Assembly (NCBI GenBank): GCA_001600055.1
Contig: BCIV01000010.1
Location: 310,001 to 374,000 of the forward strand
DNA length: 64,000 nucleotides
DNA from: Filobasidium wieringae
Lineage: Eukaryota; Basidiomycota; Tremellomycetes; Filobasidiales; Filobasidiaceae
Direction: 5' to 3'
Part shown: in pieces, positions 47,719 to 60,302 of the stretch
How the letters are laid out: each line of letters starts with the position of its first letter
Numbering within the stretch: position 1 is the first letter of the stretch
Notes under the pieces: model-generated
Seen by the model: the letters and a program-made list of their open reading frames with translations, nothing else
Database searches by the model: none
Told to the model about the DNA's origin: nothing
Made by a program: the position numbers and the translations under genes

Positions 47719-50700
47719 ATGGCCGCTGTCGTGTCCCCCCGATCAGAACTCCCTCATTCACTCCACCAATCTTCTTACTCTCCCTCGGCTTCGCCCAGGA
47801 TCAGACCATCAGATTCTATTGGTAGAGAACGACATTCCTCTTCCTCTTCCATCCACCAGCAACAACAGCAACAACAAGCGTATAGACAATCTTGGACGAG
47901 CGATCGTTCAGGGAATAGACCTAGATCGGTTTCTTCTTCAGGCGGAGTGACTTTAAAGGATCAAGCGGAAAGACCCTCGTACGACCGTTCGCCCTCGACC
48001 TCTTCTGCTGTCACAGCTCCTACAAGAAAACCTCTGGAGCCTTCTTCTGCAGTGAATATGGGTGCCTGGGAAGCGCCTAAGCGGGGAGAGGTAGGGAGGA
48101 TGAGAAGACCGGCTAGTGATCAAGATTTGGATAGCCAGCGGGGTGGGAAGGGAAGTGCCTTTGGGCAACAACCGCAGCAAGGGTATCAGCAGTACCAATC
48201 TCAACAGCAACAGAGCTATTTCCCACCGCCGCAACAACCTTGGGCAGCGCCTCCTATGCGATCCGGGTCACCTTCTGGCTCCTTTAGCGGAGGCACGCCG
48301 ATGTATTATCCACAATACTCTCCTCAGATCCCGTTGCCTCCACAAATCCAACAGTTGACTCCTCTACAACAACAAGCATACATTCAAGCCATCAACACTC
48401 ATCAATTTCAGAATAACCAGGCGGGTATTGCCGCTTGGACTTCGGCTTATCAAGGGATGTTGATGGCCGCTCACCAGGGAAATAACGCGAACGGTGTTCC
48501 CCCTGGTCTAGGACATCCTGCACAATCTGGAGGGATGCCTAGGTCGGCTAGTACACCAAGCGTGACTGGGTTGATGGGAAAGGATGAAGAGCAGTATCGA
48601 TTGCATTACCCGCAATTAGGACAGCAGCAACAAGAACCGCAGGAACAGTTGCGTTCTGTCAGCAATTCGTCATCTAATCCTGGCAGTACGACTTCTGGAC
48701 CAGGCTTCCATCCATATAGAAGACAACCTTCCAAGCAGAACGTAGCCAAGGAAAAGGAGAAGGACAAGAAAAGGGAGAACGGATCGGTTGTCACGAGTTC
48801 CTCTAGGTCGTCCGCTTCGGTTGCCGCTTATCCTGAGGCGGATGAGATGCATCGACCTAACGTCCCCTTCGCGCGACCTGATTCAAGATCATCATCCGTT
48901 GATAACGGTAGACCAAGAGTCAGGCACGGGAGTAGTGCTAGTATTGACGGAGCTCCGGCTACTAAGATCACGACAGCGAGCAGGAAGCCTGTTCCTGATG
49001 CGTATAACACCGCACAGAACGGTCATTCGCGCATGAATGATTCGTCTGAGCAGACTCCAACCCGTCGAAACATGCATAAGCGACAGAACTCCAGTACTAG
49101 CAGTGTCGGAGAAGTGATCAAGCCTACCTTGATGCATGCGTCAGGGTCCTTGGCTATCGAACCGGTCACAACGTCTGCTAGTGCGCACGGTAGTGAATTG
49201 AACCCGACGACCAGAGAGTGGAAGCCTTCTCCTCTCGCTCAAGCACCTTCGGCACCATCGGAATCATTCCGTCCTTCAGGTGGACGTAGTGTTTCCGATA
49301 CGCTAAAGAAGGATGACAAAAAGGAAAAGGGAGGATTGAGAGGGAAACTGCAGAAAGCTATGAAGAGAGATGTCGAGCCTGTCAAGATGACACCGAAGAG
49401 CCCGGTTCAGCAGGCCCGTCCAGTTGTGACACCGTCGACTTCTGCTCCTGCAACTTTGCATCAGGTACACGACTCGATCGCTTCGACTTCCACTACTACG
49501 CGTTCTACCTCGCCGCCGATCACGCCGCCTCAACCGACCCCAGCAACTTTAGGCAACAGACGACCAAGTAATTCGAGCTTCGCTCCGTCCTTCATCGAGC
49601 CTCTTGACGGACGCGGAGGTAAACCTAAAAGAAGTCTCTTCAATATGAGGAATGCTTCAACAGATAACATCTCTATCAGCTCTACGGTTTCCTCCGCGAG
49701 TATGATGATCAGGAAGATGGGAGGATTGGCAAAGATCGCAAGACGTAACAGGTATAGCTAGTTTTCTTTTCTCACTCTAAGTTTGGTGATGCTGATTGCA
49801 ATACGCACGTAGTCTTGCTGGTATCTCCAAAATCTTCAAGGACAAGGACACGGAAGATGGCAAGATTGTGGATGAGCCAAAAGACAAGAAGAAAAAGGAG
49901 AAAAAGTTCCGGTTCGGAAGCAAGGCGGCTCCTTCGAATACCACCACCAGCCACGCAACGGCTGAGGCTAGCGGTCAGGATAGAGCATTGGACGGGTTGT
50001 CTCCCGCTGCTCAACTCGCTCGTCAGCATACGCTTCGCACGAAGCCGGAACAGAAGGAACGAGAATTGCCTGCTCCTCCTGACATGTCTCAGGACCCATA
50101 TGACAGCGATGACGCCAGCGTAGCGGATGATGATGTTACCCTAAGAATGGATAACTTGCAGGTAGCAGATGGATATCGACCGTCGATCGACAATTCAGGG
50201 GAATGGGACGAGAATGGATTGGAATGGGGCCAGACTGATGTCGATAGACATGCCATCCCGTCTAAGGGCATTTTGAAATGTGAGTTCAGCGATCATGCAG
50301 GTCATCAGAGTATCGCTAAATTCATACATCCGCCTTAGCCATCTCATCATATAGTGAGGATGCGGAACTCAAAACTCCAGGGGCACCGTGGGCTCGAGCA
50401 AGATCCAACTCGACCGAGATTTCCACTCAGCAATCAAAACCTGGTCCTCTGGCCCGAATCACGCCCGACCAGACTCATATCGACGGGCCTCGTCCGAGCG
50501 AAGCCATGGACCCGTTCTCACCTAGCTTCGACCCATTCGAAAGCGGAGGCGACAAGGGTCAGAACCCAGATCGTCTCAACTTGTACGCGAACGCTTCCTT
50601 GAACTCTTCGGCTCCTCTGTTGAGCCTCAACAACCAAGCTGGCAGGGCTCAACGTTCAGCCACCAGCCCTATGCCAAGGAAGAGGCTTAACTGGGCACCG

Positions 50701-50941
50701 GAATGTGCGATCTATCATACCTTCCATGCGACCGAGTACGATAGACGGAGCGAGCCGGCGACTTGTAATCGTTTGACGCCCGCTCTAGCACAAGAGATCA
50801 AGGACGAGCTGAACGGTTTCAAGATGGAGGAGATGGCTGTTCACCCATCGTCGCGTGTACACACGCAATTTTTGTGAGTAAAGAGCTGTCTGGCCGTCAT
50901 CGGATGAAGTTGAGCTGAATTTTGCTTTATTTAGCGTTTGA
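47719..50941 (+). CDS. Disordered scaffold with PP1-binding motifs, Bni4-like C-terminus
   Basis: Four exons (47719-49751, 49813-50279, 50339-50873, 50935-50941) give 1013 residues. The first 650 are disordered: Ser-rich with Gln tracts (HQQQQQQQ, QQPQQGYQQYQSQQQQ) and PPQ motifs. A short conserved-looking helix spans the first junction: MMIRKMGGLAKIARRNSLAG then ISKIFKDK. Exon 2 ends in SKGILKS, which fits the GILK-type PP1 docking motif, and KRLNW downstream is a loose RVxF form. The C-terminus, IYHTFHATEYDRRSEPATCNRL, TPALAQEIKDELNGFKMEEM, VHPSSRVHTQFFV, resembles the conserved end of fungal Bni4-type proteins as I remember it. Those place Glc7/PP1 and chitin synthase at the bud neck. The last exon is 7 bases and turns QFL-stop into QFFV-stop. 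Confidence 0.6.
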
Positions 50942-51835
50942 GCTGGCTCTGATCGCAAATTTTCCGCCCTCCTTTACTCCGACCAGGCTTTATTCACCAT
51001 ATACTCCTCTACTACCGGGTCCTTCATACCACCTGCATTTCCGCCTTCTACACCCCCCACCTTTCAACGAGTGTTCTGCATCCTCACGATTCCTTGACGT
51101 TATACGACCCAAACTTGCCCAAATGTACTCTAGTTATCTGCTTGGAATATGATGAATGAACGCATACGGCTCGAACGGCCCTTCCTTTCATGCTGTGAAG
51201 GGTTCGACAGGAGCGTTTCACTCGGTATGCTATATAGATATTCAGTGCCGATACTCTTCCTCACATACCACATCGCGAGCTGCATAACGCACTTTTCTCC
51301 TCAATTCCAGTCCTTTTTCCTTTCTTCGTTATGGCTCTTGTGACACAACTAAGCATAGGCGGCAGTTGTCTGAAGGTGTCTCACCAACGACGATACAAGA
51401 CGAGGCAGTAAGGATTGCAGCACCGCGGAGGCGCGTCGGTGAATGATCTGATTTCGAGCGCCTAAATAGACCATGGCTCATTCTGTGTCGCCTTCGTGCA
51501 GCTCGATCTCCTCCTTCAGATGCAGATTTGAGCCAATTTGATTCGATCACAGGGACATGTGGGCGGCCTATTAAGCTTGGAGGGGTTGACGAGGATCATT
51601 TATGTATCATTCAGTGATCAGCCAATATTGAATGTTATTGTTTACAATTTGGCGCACAATGTTCTGACCGAGCTCATAATTATATGTGATCGACTGGCGA
51701 CTTGGCTTATGTAAGTTAGCTTCATGTGCTCTTAGATCTGGCCTTGACGATCATACCAGGCTAGCGACTATCAAGCTATCAAGTAGTGCAACGATAGATT
51801 CAACACCATAACGTCTTTCACAAAACCAGCCCACG
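50942..51835. other. Intergenic region
   Basis: No supported gene. A plus-strand 76-codon ORF (50922-51152) continues the preceding 3' UTR without a family. Nothing repetitive. Confidence 0.45.
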
Positions 51836-52660
51836 ATGGATTTATACGTCCCATTCCCCGATATGACCCCATCGACGATCCTATCATTCTCAGCACAAAC
51901 ACAGCTTCCAACTTCAACGCCTGCTCAACGGCGTCAAGATGCTCGTCAAAAATTACTCAAGCTCAGACAAGAGCTTGATATAGGGTCTACCAGCTCTCAC
52001 CAGACCGATTCCTATCTACCTTCCGAGTTTGGAAACGAGCTGAATGAGACTTCGAGCGTGGATCGTCAACGAGCTATTGCCTGGTCTAGAGAGGTACAGC
52101 TCGACCAGTTCAGTTCGAGTCCGGAGGATACGGTCGGGACCTTCCACAGGCGGACGAACAACCCGAGTTTCGCTTTTAGGAAAGCTTTGGAGGGGGAATT
52201 GGAGATGCTTAGTGATCAGGAGGATCGGGTGTACCGGGCAGAGGTAAGCCGTGGCTACTGTACCATGACATGATGAGGTAATCGAGTCAATCCTGACTGG
52301 TAACGTTGTAACAGGCAAATCTAAGAAGTACAGGTGAAGATGTTCTCGTCCCGATCGGACGAATCCAAACGGCAATGGAATCAGCACAAGCTAGAGTGAG
52401 AAACATCCTCACTCTCTGAAACTTCTTCCACAACCATCTAAATCTGACATTCTCAAATACAGTCGGAATCCCCATCAGATCCCGGAGGCCCGGATCTTAT
52501 GCCGGAAGATTTCGGGTTCAACGGTCAGATACCTGGAGGATATGAGGATGGTCAAGAAGGGTTCGAACAGTCGGGTGAAGATGAAGAAGGACCTCAGGAT
52601 CTGGATGCGGATATGGAGGATAGGGATGTCAGTGAGGAGATGAGTGGGGAGATGGATTAG
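51836..52660 (+). CDS. Small acidic protein of unknown function
   Basis: Three exons (51836-52243, 52315-52395, 52463-52660) give 228 residues. The N-terminal half has QRRQDARQKLLKLRQELDIG, a charged helix, then SFAFRKALEGELEMLSDQEDRVYRAE. The C-terminal half is strongly acidic, ending DLDADMEDRDVSEEMSGEMD. No domain is recognised. The layout, short helices with an acidic tail, would suit a small subunit of a nuclear complex, but this is only a suggestion. Introns of 71 and 67 bases keep frame. Confidence 0.6.
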
Positions 52661-53481
52661 GTCTTGAGTTCCGCTTGGTGTGGTTTTGTCAAACGTTGTG
52701 GTGTTGTATTTCAAGGTTAAGCTCAGGCCGATCGGATCTTTAGATGGGCGCAAGGTCGTGGTGGCGGCGAGTTCAACCCCGATAGACTCGTCGTATGCGT
52801 GATTCTAGGCGAGCACTGGATTAGACCCTATCGATGTTCCGAGGTATCTCATATGCTCAACCTCCGGCGCATTCTTCTGCTTGGAACAGAGAAGAGCCCC
52901 CTTCAGTTATCGATCATGGGAACGTCGACAACGATGACTACAACAACAACCACGATCATCAGCACAAAGCAGAAATATTGATCTAGGACATAGGTACTCA
53001 CGGCAGCTTCAAAGTCTGCAATGAGCATGTCTGTAATGATCATGTTGCAAAGAAGGTGTTATAGTCAAAGGCAAAAGTGAACGTGGTGATTTGTGGTAGT
53101 GGTTGGTAGTAGTGAGTAGCTTAGTGAGGGGTATGAGAAGGGAGGGCTTTATGTACGTATCGACCAGGCCTGCAGGGTCACCAGACACCAGACGCTGACC
53201 ACCAGCAGCCTCCCGTGGACGGATATACCGACTCCGTACAGACTCTTCAAGCACTGTCTCCGGTTGACTTGGTGGTGGTCGCATCGCGTTCGTGCCTTTC
53301 TTGGTAAACACTGAGGAACCGGATTCCATCCAGTTGACCATCGATTTCTGATGATCAATGTTCATACATCCAGTCTGTGTTGCGGTGTCATACAAATACA
53401 ATCCACTCGTTCACTCGCTCACTCGTCCCTTGGACATTTCGATCATGAGCGAGTTCGGCGAGGGGCGTAAAGAGGATGGGT
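52661..53481. other. Intergenic region; possible tiny two-exon minus-strand ORF
   Basis: A minus-strand ATG at 53043 (14 codons to 53002, GTGAGT donor) can be joined to 52900-52805 (31 codons) to encode a 45-residue peptide (IITDMLIADFEAAGALLCSK at its start). I recognise no family, so I do not call it as a gene. The remainder shows nothing. Confidence 0.3.
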
Positions 53482-54033
53482 TCAAGCCGTCTTGGATTCC
53501 GTCTTTGGTTTCTCCTTCTTTGCTGGGATTCTCCATGGATGTTGACCCGTTAATACTCCGCCCTATAACGAAGGAAGGAAGGAAGAGAGAGCGAGTTGTA
53601 TGATCAGGTCGATGATCGAAAGAACGCGGACCATCTGCTAACCTTTTCCAAAAGCTTCACCACCGTATCAGTGGGTTCAGCCCCGTTCGCTAACCACCAC
53701 TTGACCCTGTCCACGTTCCAAACGATCTTCTTTTCCGGTACGACCCCCTCGACGGGTCCGTTCGCGTACAGCGCTTTCATCGAGAACGAATCCAAGTTGG
53801 GGTTGAATTCGGTCGAGCGGGAGAGAGAGGGGAGTCGAGGGATGGGATCGTATTCTCCTAGTTTCTCAATGGGAAGGGCGTCTCTTCGTTTCCGAGCGCT
53901 TATGGCGACCTGTAGAGGTGCGTTTTAATGGATCAGCTCGAGGCAGCTTGTGCAACGGGTGGCTGGGACTTGCGATATGGTAATAAGGGGTGTTTCTTTG
54001 ACCATGACGAGCCAACCGTATTCTTACAGACAT
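53482..54033 (-). CDS. MRPS16: Mitochondrial small-subunit ribosomal protein bS16m
   Basis: Three exons (54033-53974, 53909-53643, 53562-53482) give 135 residues. bS16m is a component of the mitochondrial small ribosomal subunit. Exon 1 encodes VRIRLARHGQRNTPYYHI and exon 2 continues VAISARKRRDALPIEKLGEYDP, the strongly conserved S16 N-terminus. KKIVWNVDRVKWWLANGAEP and TDTVVKLLEK match the second conserved half. Exon 3 adds GGVLTGQHPWRIPAKKEK and a basic tail as in other fungal bS16m. Intron 1 (53910-53973) begins GCAAGT, not GT. This is forced because conserved protein lies on both sides and phase is 0. No cleavable presequence is seen, as usual for this protein. Confidence 0.92.
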
Positions 54034-54253
54034 TTTGACGAGGAGAGCGTGGTTGTTCTAGCTTTTGAAGGGTGAAAGATGGACGACAAGTAAGAGAAGA
54101 TGAGTTGAAACGTTGAAAGTGACCTCGAGATGGACTCGACAACTAACGATCACGTGAAACCGTTGACCCGCCTCGACCGAACGACCTCTCCAATCCAGAA
54201 AACAAACACCCCTTATCATCCCCCTCGTCGCACTACTCTCCCCATTATTCCTT
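54034..54253. promoter_or_regulatory. 220-base bidirectional promoter with CACGTG
   Basis: The start codons of bS16m (minus) and the next gene (plus) are 220 bases apart, so this stretch must serve both. A palindromic CACGTG E-box lies at 54151-54156, near the middle. Regulators of mitochondrial or phosphate genes can bind this core; no more can be said. Confidence 0.4.
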
Positions 54254-56287
54254 ATGGACGAGGTCTCTTCGGATGTAGCTATGGCTCAGATCCCTGAGCG
54301 GGACGAACCCGACCCCTCCATATCTGCCCTTCCAGACGAACCATCCGATTGGCCTGAACTCGCGACGAGGGAAGATGAGGCCCGTGTTCGGTCGAACGAC
54401 GGGAAGGAGATCTGGAGCAAGGGGATGTGGAGTGAAGAGGAAGTCTATCTTGATCAGTTAGGTAGGTTCTGGTGGAGCTCTTTTTGGTGTGGATTGGAAT
54501 GGAACGGTTGATCGAGGAAGTGGATTTCGTGAATAGAGAACAAGTTGAGACGAGTCAAGAACGATCGGGAAGGTGTGATGGCTAAGGAGGAAGAAATCGA
54601 TGATGATTCCAATACGAGGGTGAAGCTTGTCCGACAAGGGTCCATCGGATCTAGTCTATCTTCCAATTCTGAGGACCTAGAGCGCAAAGAAGAACCGATC
54701 GTCGAAACGAACCAAGAATCGACGAGTGACGAACACCCAGAACAGACTTTAGAAACCGACCCCACCACACCTCTACTAGCGGATCAAGCCGATCGATCTG
54801 ATTCCCCCCTCCCCCCTCGTTCTCAATCACGTTCCAACCCATCCTCTCCTCCCCCGCCCCAACCTCCTTCAGTCCTAGGAACCCCGCTCTCGACCTCCCC
54901 AACGCCCATCTCTCTCCCGCTCCCCAAACCCCCCACTCATCTAGGCGTGACCGATGGGACGAAACCGAAAGATGATAAGACGATCAAACCGAGGTTACTG
55001 AGTAGCGATTCCAAGATCAGGTTTTCTCCCCGCGTGAGGGTCAAGAGCGGGATGAGCGGATTGAGAGGGGTCTCGGGGTTGGGACCTCATTCGGGTGCCG
55101 CCGCTACAGGTACGGGAATGGGGACGGAGGAAAGTTCACCCACACCGAGTAGGAGGAGCAGTAGGATCTCTTCCTCCCGCTTACCTTCCTTCTCCATGTC
55201 CACCACCCACCCCGCGCCGCCCTCGTCTCAACCGCAATCGCGGTCGCAAAGCCGAACCCAAACCCCGACGTCGACCCCGGGGTACGAACCCTCCTCCCTC
55301 CCGTCGAGCAGCTCCATCAGTCTCTGCGCCTCCCCGCCGGTCCAGTACAGTTGGTTGTTCGGGGGACCTTCCCTCGGTCGGATGGCGGAGAGGTTGAGTT
55401 TCGGGAATTCTCCCGCTTCTGCTTCTGGATCTGGATCTGGGTCTGGGGTTGGGGCTGGAGGAGCGCAGGGACAGAGGGAGGGGGATTATTTCTCTTTGAA
55501 CTTTGGGAATCTTTCGTCTGGTTCGGGTCAGGGTCAGGGTGAGAGTACGGGTGGGGAAGGGGAAAGGGGGAGAGAAGGAAGGAGGAGTAAGATCTGGGAC
55601 GTTTTCCCCAGTCCGGCCGGGTTCTATTCCCCCTCCGTCCTCCCCAGTCCCAGTCCCGGTCCCGGTCTTCGTTCGGGGCAAGGATTGATCCCCGCTCGGA
55701 GCCCCGCTTTGGGGACTGGGGATTTGAATTTGAACTCGCGGTCGGGATCTGGAATGGGAGTGGGAATGGGAGCAGGGACGGGGGCGGGGGCGATACAGAG
55801 GGATCCGGAGATTGAACGTCTGAGTGCTACGGCCGCTCGAAAGAGGGCGGAGGTCTGGGCGAGGGAACATTCGATAGGAAGGAGTGCGAGTGCGAGTGCG
55901 AGTGCGCGGGGGTCGAGTGGACGTGCGGCTTCTGCTTCTGGTGTCGAGGCTGGGCCAGAGACGGGGCTGAAAGGGAGTATGGGGAAGCGAACGGGGGATG
56001 GGTATGGGACCATGACCCATCCGAGCGAATTGACGCTGGGTAGAGGGGTGAGGAACGTCTCGGGTGGAAGCATCTTGTTGAACGCTTCGCCCGTCTCTCC
56101 CGATTTCTCAAAGGAGGAAGGGGACGAGGACGAGCCGAACGGATGGGGTCCTTGGATCTCGGGCGTACTGGGGGGAACGTGGAAGGGGTGTGAAGGGTTC
56201 TGGTGTGGGGCTGACGAGGAGGAGGAGGAGGAGGAGGCACAGGAACGTAGAGCGAGGAGGAGGAGGAGGCAAGGTCGATCGAGGTGA
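54254..56287 (+). CDS. Disordered Ser/Gly/Pro-rich protein, function unknown
   Basis: Two exons (54254-54461, 54537-56287) give 652 residues. The N-terminus (SDWPELATREDEARVRSND, EIWSKGMWSEEEVYLDQLEN then KLRRVKNDREG) looks helical and could be a small conserved domain. The rest is low complexity: Ser/Pro runs, SDSKIRFSPRVRVKSG (a conserved-looking basic patch), Gly-Ser repeats, SASASASARG, and a C-terminus with WGPWISGVLGGTWKGC followed by EEEEEEE and an Arg-rich end. No domain family was recognised. The 75-base intron keeps frame. Confidence 0.6.
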
Positions 56288-56738
56288 AACGTTTGGTGGA
56301 GATTCGAGTCGACTGATGACTTGTATGACTTTACGCTTGAATGTCAATGTTAAAATGTTGCTGTACGTTGGGTGTATCACGAGTTGTAACGATATGAAAC
56401 ACGCGATGAAACGTGTTCACGTGACGTTGTCGGCGTTGCCAGCTCGAACGCCGATGGGTGACGATGACGAGTGTACTACCAGCCCTGGCTCTAGCTCTGG
56501 CTTAGCGTGGACGTTGCTGTGCTGTGCTCCGCCTTGAAGTGTTTTCTACCAAGCCAGAGCACCGCACAGGAGCACCACTCACGGTGCACCACCGTGTGGG
56601 GGCTCCACGCCAAGGAAACAATCCGCCGAGCAGTAACACCGAGATTGCACCGTTTCGATCCATAAAGACGTTCTCTTCTCTCGATTCACTCGTTTTCAAC
56701 TTTGAACAAGTTTTGAATCGATTTGTCCACGTTCAAAC
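56288..56738. other. Promoter region of the beta-glucosidase gene
   Basis: Contains the 3' flank of the preceding gene and the promoter of the glucosidase. Short GCTCTGG/CCAGAGC-type inverted pieces occur around 56490-56580. No ORF or RNA gene with support. Confidence 0.45.
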
Positions 56739-59700
56739 ATGAATTGGCAATCGCTTCTACTCGTCTGGCTCGCAAGTTCTCAGCTGACACACGCTCAGGA
56801 CCAATCACAGCCCGACCCTTCCTCCTCCCCCGACCCCGCTCCATCCACGAACGCACAAGGGAATACGACCTACACCCCGATCTTCTCAAACCACACGAAT
56901 CCGCTATGGGACCCATCCCTCCCCGACCTCAATCCTTATTCGGTGGGCGTCAATAACAGTTATTCCCCACCCGTCAACTATACCAGGACAAGAGGTCATG
57001 CTTCTTGGGAATCGGCCATCGCTCGTGCGCGGGAGTACATCGCTCTCAACAACCTCACCACGGAAGAGAAAGTCGGACTGACGACTGGGTTGGGGTGGCA
57101 GGCGAAGGGGAACCTCGGACGGGCCTGTGTGGGGAATACGGCCCCGATCCCTCGACTGAACTTTACTGGGTTTTGTTTACAAGATTCACCCACCGGAGTC
57201 AGGTTCACGGATGGGGTTTCCGTCTTTCCTGCCGGGGTCAATATCGCCAGTACGTTCGATCGAGGGTTGATGAAACAGAGAGGAGTAGCGATGGGTAAGG
57301 AATTCAAGGGAAAAGGGGTCAACGTCGCGCTCGGACCTGGTCAGTCTTTTCCCTTCTCAGCTTGCTCTTCATCTCGATCGTATTTCAAGGGAATTTGGGA
57401 ATGAACCCGCTCCTCGCCTCTTATGACAGGGATGAACGGCGAACGCGTAATCAATGGGGGGAGGAATTGGGAGATGGCAGGTGCCGATCCTTACCTAGCC
57501 GGTAAGCTCTTTCTCTTTCCTTCCAAAATTGGGTGAGCACTTTTGACTGATCTGATTCTTCTCGTTCTTCCTCCCCTTTCTTCCGATAATGTCGATCGTA
57601 CCCATCCATACGACGATCCCATGTGCTTCATCCCCTGCACCCCTGGAACATACAAACGAAACCGAACGGATGTCATTGCATCACGGCGGGAATAGGGGAA
57701 ACGGCCTTTTATACCATTCAAGGGATCCAGGAGTCTGGAGTTCAAGCTACTGCAAAGCATTACATTTTCAACGAGTTTGTCATTTTTCCACTCGATCGCC
57801 ACGAGTTCCTGATCTCATGATCTCACAATATCACGCCTCACAATCTCACAATCTCACGTCCGGCCCGACTGACAGACAAGAACGAAACCGTACGACCTCG
57901 TCATCGAACGTGGACGACTATACCACCCACATGCACTACCTCCCGCCTTTCTTGAAATCCGTTCAGGCAGGGGTGGCAGCGGTCATGTGTTCCTACAACC
58001 TGATCAACAGCAGTTATGCCTGTCAGAACGCCCAGGCTCAGAACGGCTGGTTGAAGAGGGAGTTGGGGTTTCAGGGGTATATCATGTCGGTCAGTCCTGG
58101 ACCTCGCGCGTGGGGGTTGGAAAGGGGAGTGACTGATTGGGAAGTGATCTTGGTTAGGATTGGGCGGCTACTCATAGTGGGGTCGCTTCCGTGATGAATG
58201 GGTTGGATATGACCATGTGGGTGGGCTCTTGCCGTATGAATTTACCGAACGCTGACTCTCCCTCGCTAGGCCGGGGGACGTGACCTTTCTCTCCAACGAT
58301 TCCTACTTCGGTGCCAACCTCACCCAAGCGGTCAATAACGGTTCAGTCCCTCTAGATCGGTTGGATGATATGGCAGAACGAATCCTCGGCGCGTACTTTT
58401 TGGTAGGACAGGACGACCCTTCTTTCCCCGTCGTCAATTTCGATTCGTTCGATCGGAACAACTCGACGTTGAACGAGATGGTCGACGTGAGGGAAGATCA
58501 TGGGGATCTGATCAGGACGATCGGAGCGGCTTCGACCGTCCTTTTGAAGAACGTCAATGCCACTCTTCCTCTGAAGAAACCAAAGTCGGTCGCTGTCTTT
58601 GGATCGGGAGCTGGACCTGGTTCGCTGGGTCCGAACGGATATGCCGATAGGTACGTTTAAAGGATCGATGTGGTTACCGGGTGCTGTAGCTCACGTCACT
58701 TCTCGCATGCCTATAGAGGAGGCCTGGACGGAATCCTTGCAGTAGGATGGGGGAGCGGAACGACCGACTTTCCTTACTTGGTATCCCCCCTCGAGGCCTT
58801 GCAATCACAGGCGATAAAGGATCACACTCAGTTCTCTTGGTGGTTGCAAGATTTCGATCTCGCGGGCGCCAGCGCGTTGGCAGTCAACAAGGAGGTCGCG
58901 ATCGTTTTCATCGCGAGCGATTCGGGGGAGGAGTATATCACCGTCGATGGTAATGTCGGGGATAGGAACAATATCACCGCTTGGAAGGGGGGCGATGATC
59001 TCGTTTTGGCCGTTGCCAAGTAGGTACCCGCGGGGGGTCACACTATCTGTCAACGCTGACTTGACCCCTTTTCCCGTGACAAGCTCGACCAGCAACGTTG
59101 TAGTCGTCGTCAACTCGGTCGGGCCGATCTCGATGGAAAAGTGGATCGACCATCCTAATGTGACCGCCGTCCTCAATGCGGGTCTTCAGGGCGAGTTCGT
59201 TTTCGCTGGTTCTACATCTTTCTTATCGACTGAACCGTCACCGTTTCGTAGGCCAGGAAGCAGGGAACAGTATTGCAGATATCCTCTACGGAGCATACAA
59301 TCCTTCAGGAAGATTGCCGTACTCGATCCCTCGAGATGTCGAAAACCTGCCAGCCAAGTTAGAATTCATCAATACCGACCTGGATCCTCAGCCTCAGGTT
59401 GATTACGACGAGGGTAAAACCCGCCCGTCATAGCTTCTGCTTGTCAGCGCGCTGATGTTGAATCCCCGGCTGATACAGGCATTTACCTTGACTATCGATA
59501 CTACCAGCAATTCAACGTCACGCCTCGTTACGGATTCGGATACGGTCTCTCGTACACACAGTTCAACTACACCAACCTTCAAATAAGACCGGTCAATGAG
59601 AACTGGGAGGCAAAACGGTGGGAGGCTCAACAGACGTATACTAAACACGACGCGACCAATCAAATAGGAGCTTCCCTTTCCAAGTCGTACGTTGGACTCG

Positions 59701-60157
59701 TACCCCTCGCATCGAGACAGACGGCTTGATATTCCTCCTTGACAGATTGCATGCCCCACGATTCGAAGTCACGATCGATATTCAGAACACTGGCGGAATC
59801 TATGGATGCGAAGTACCTCAGCTTTACATTGGATTCCCTCAAAGTGTCGATCAACCACCCAAGGTGCTAAAAGGATTCGAAAGGTGAGACGACATTTTCC
59901 TGCTTACAGTTGACCCCTTTGAAACCCTTCAATCGAACAGAGTCACTCTGAACCCTTGGCAGGCAGAGCAGGTGGTCTTTCCTCTTTCCTATTATGATCT
60001 CGCTGTCTGGAATGTTGTCGATCAGAGATGGGAGGTTCCGGAGGGTGCTGATTTCCAGGTCTATGTCGGACGGTCGGCCTTCGACGAAGGTTCCGTCCAG
60101 GGTCAGATCACCGCTGATATGCTGCCAAGTGCAAGCGATGACATCTACGCTATGTGA
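56739..60157 (+). CDS. Secreted beta-glucosidase, glycoside hydrolase family 3
   Basis: Twelve exons give 852 residues: 56739-57339, 57430-57501, 57696-57774, 57876-58089, 58158-58216, 58270-58650, 58717-59019, 59084-59208, 59252-59413, 59479-59686, 59746-59883 and 59941-60157. The enzyme releases glucose from beta-glucosides such as cellobiose outside the cell. A signal peptide ([18 protein letters not shown], cut before QDQ) is clear. GH3 markers: [53 protein letters not shown], and the nucleophile [10 protein letters not shown] (Asp at 58158-58160, created by the exon 4-5 join). The second domain has SGEEY, and the fibronectin-III-like end has [11 protein letters not shown]. Many N-x-S/T sites fit secretion. 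The intron after exon 2 is 194 bases, much longer than the others. Introns with weak donors (GTTTGT, GTTCTA) are kept because conserved motifs flank them. Assignment is firm. Confidence 0.92.
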
Positions 60158-60302
60158 TCGAGCAGCAACGAATGCGCGCTCGGATCAGGAAGAAACACCA
60201 GGAATACATAGTGCATGGAAAGAACCAAGTAATTACAACCAAAGAAATGTACATCGTGATAATAATACAGCATCGTTAAAAGTCATGGCATGTGGTTCCT
60301 CA

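Noticed and set aside
55181..56020. Minus-strand 279-codon Arg/Pro/Thr-rich ORF
   Set aside because: It is the complement of Gly/Ser-rich low-complexity coding sequence on the plus strand.
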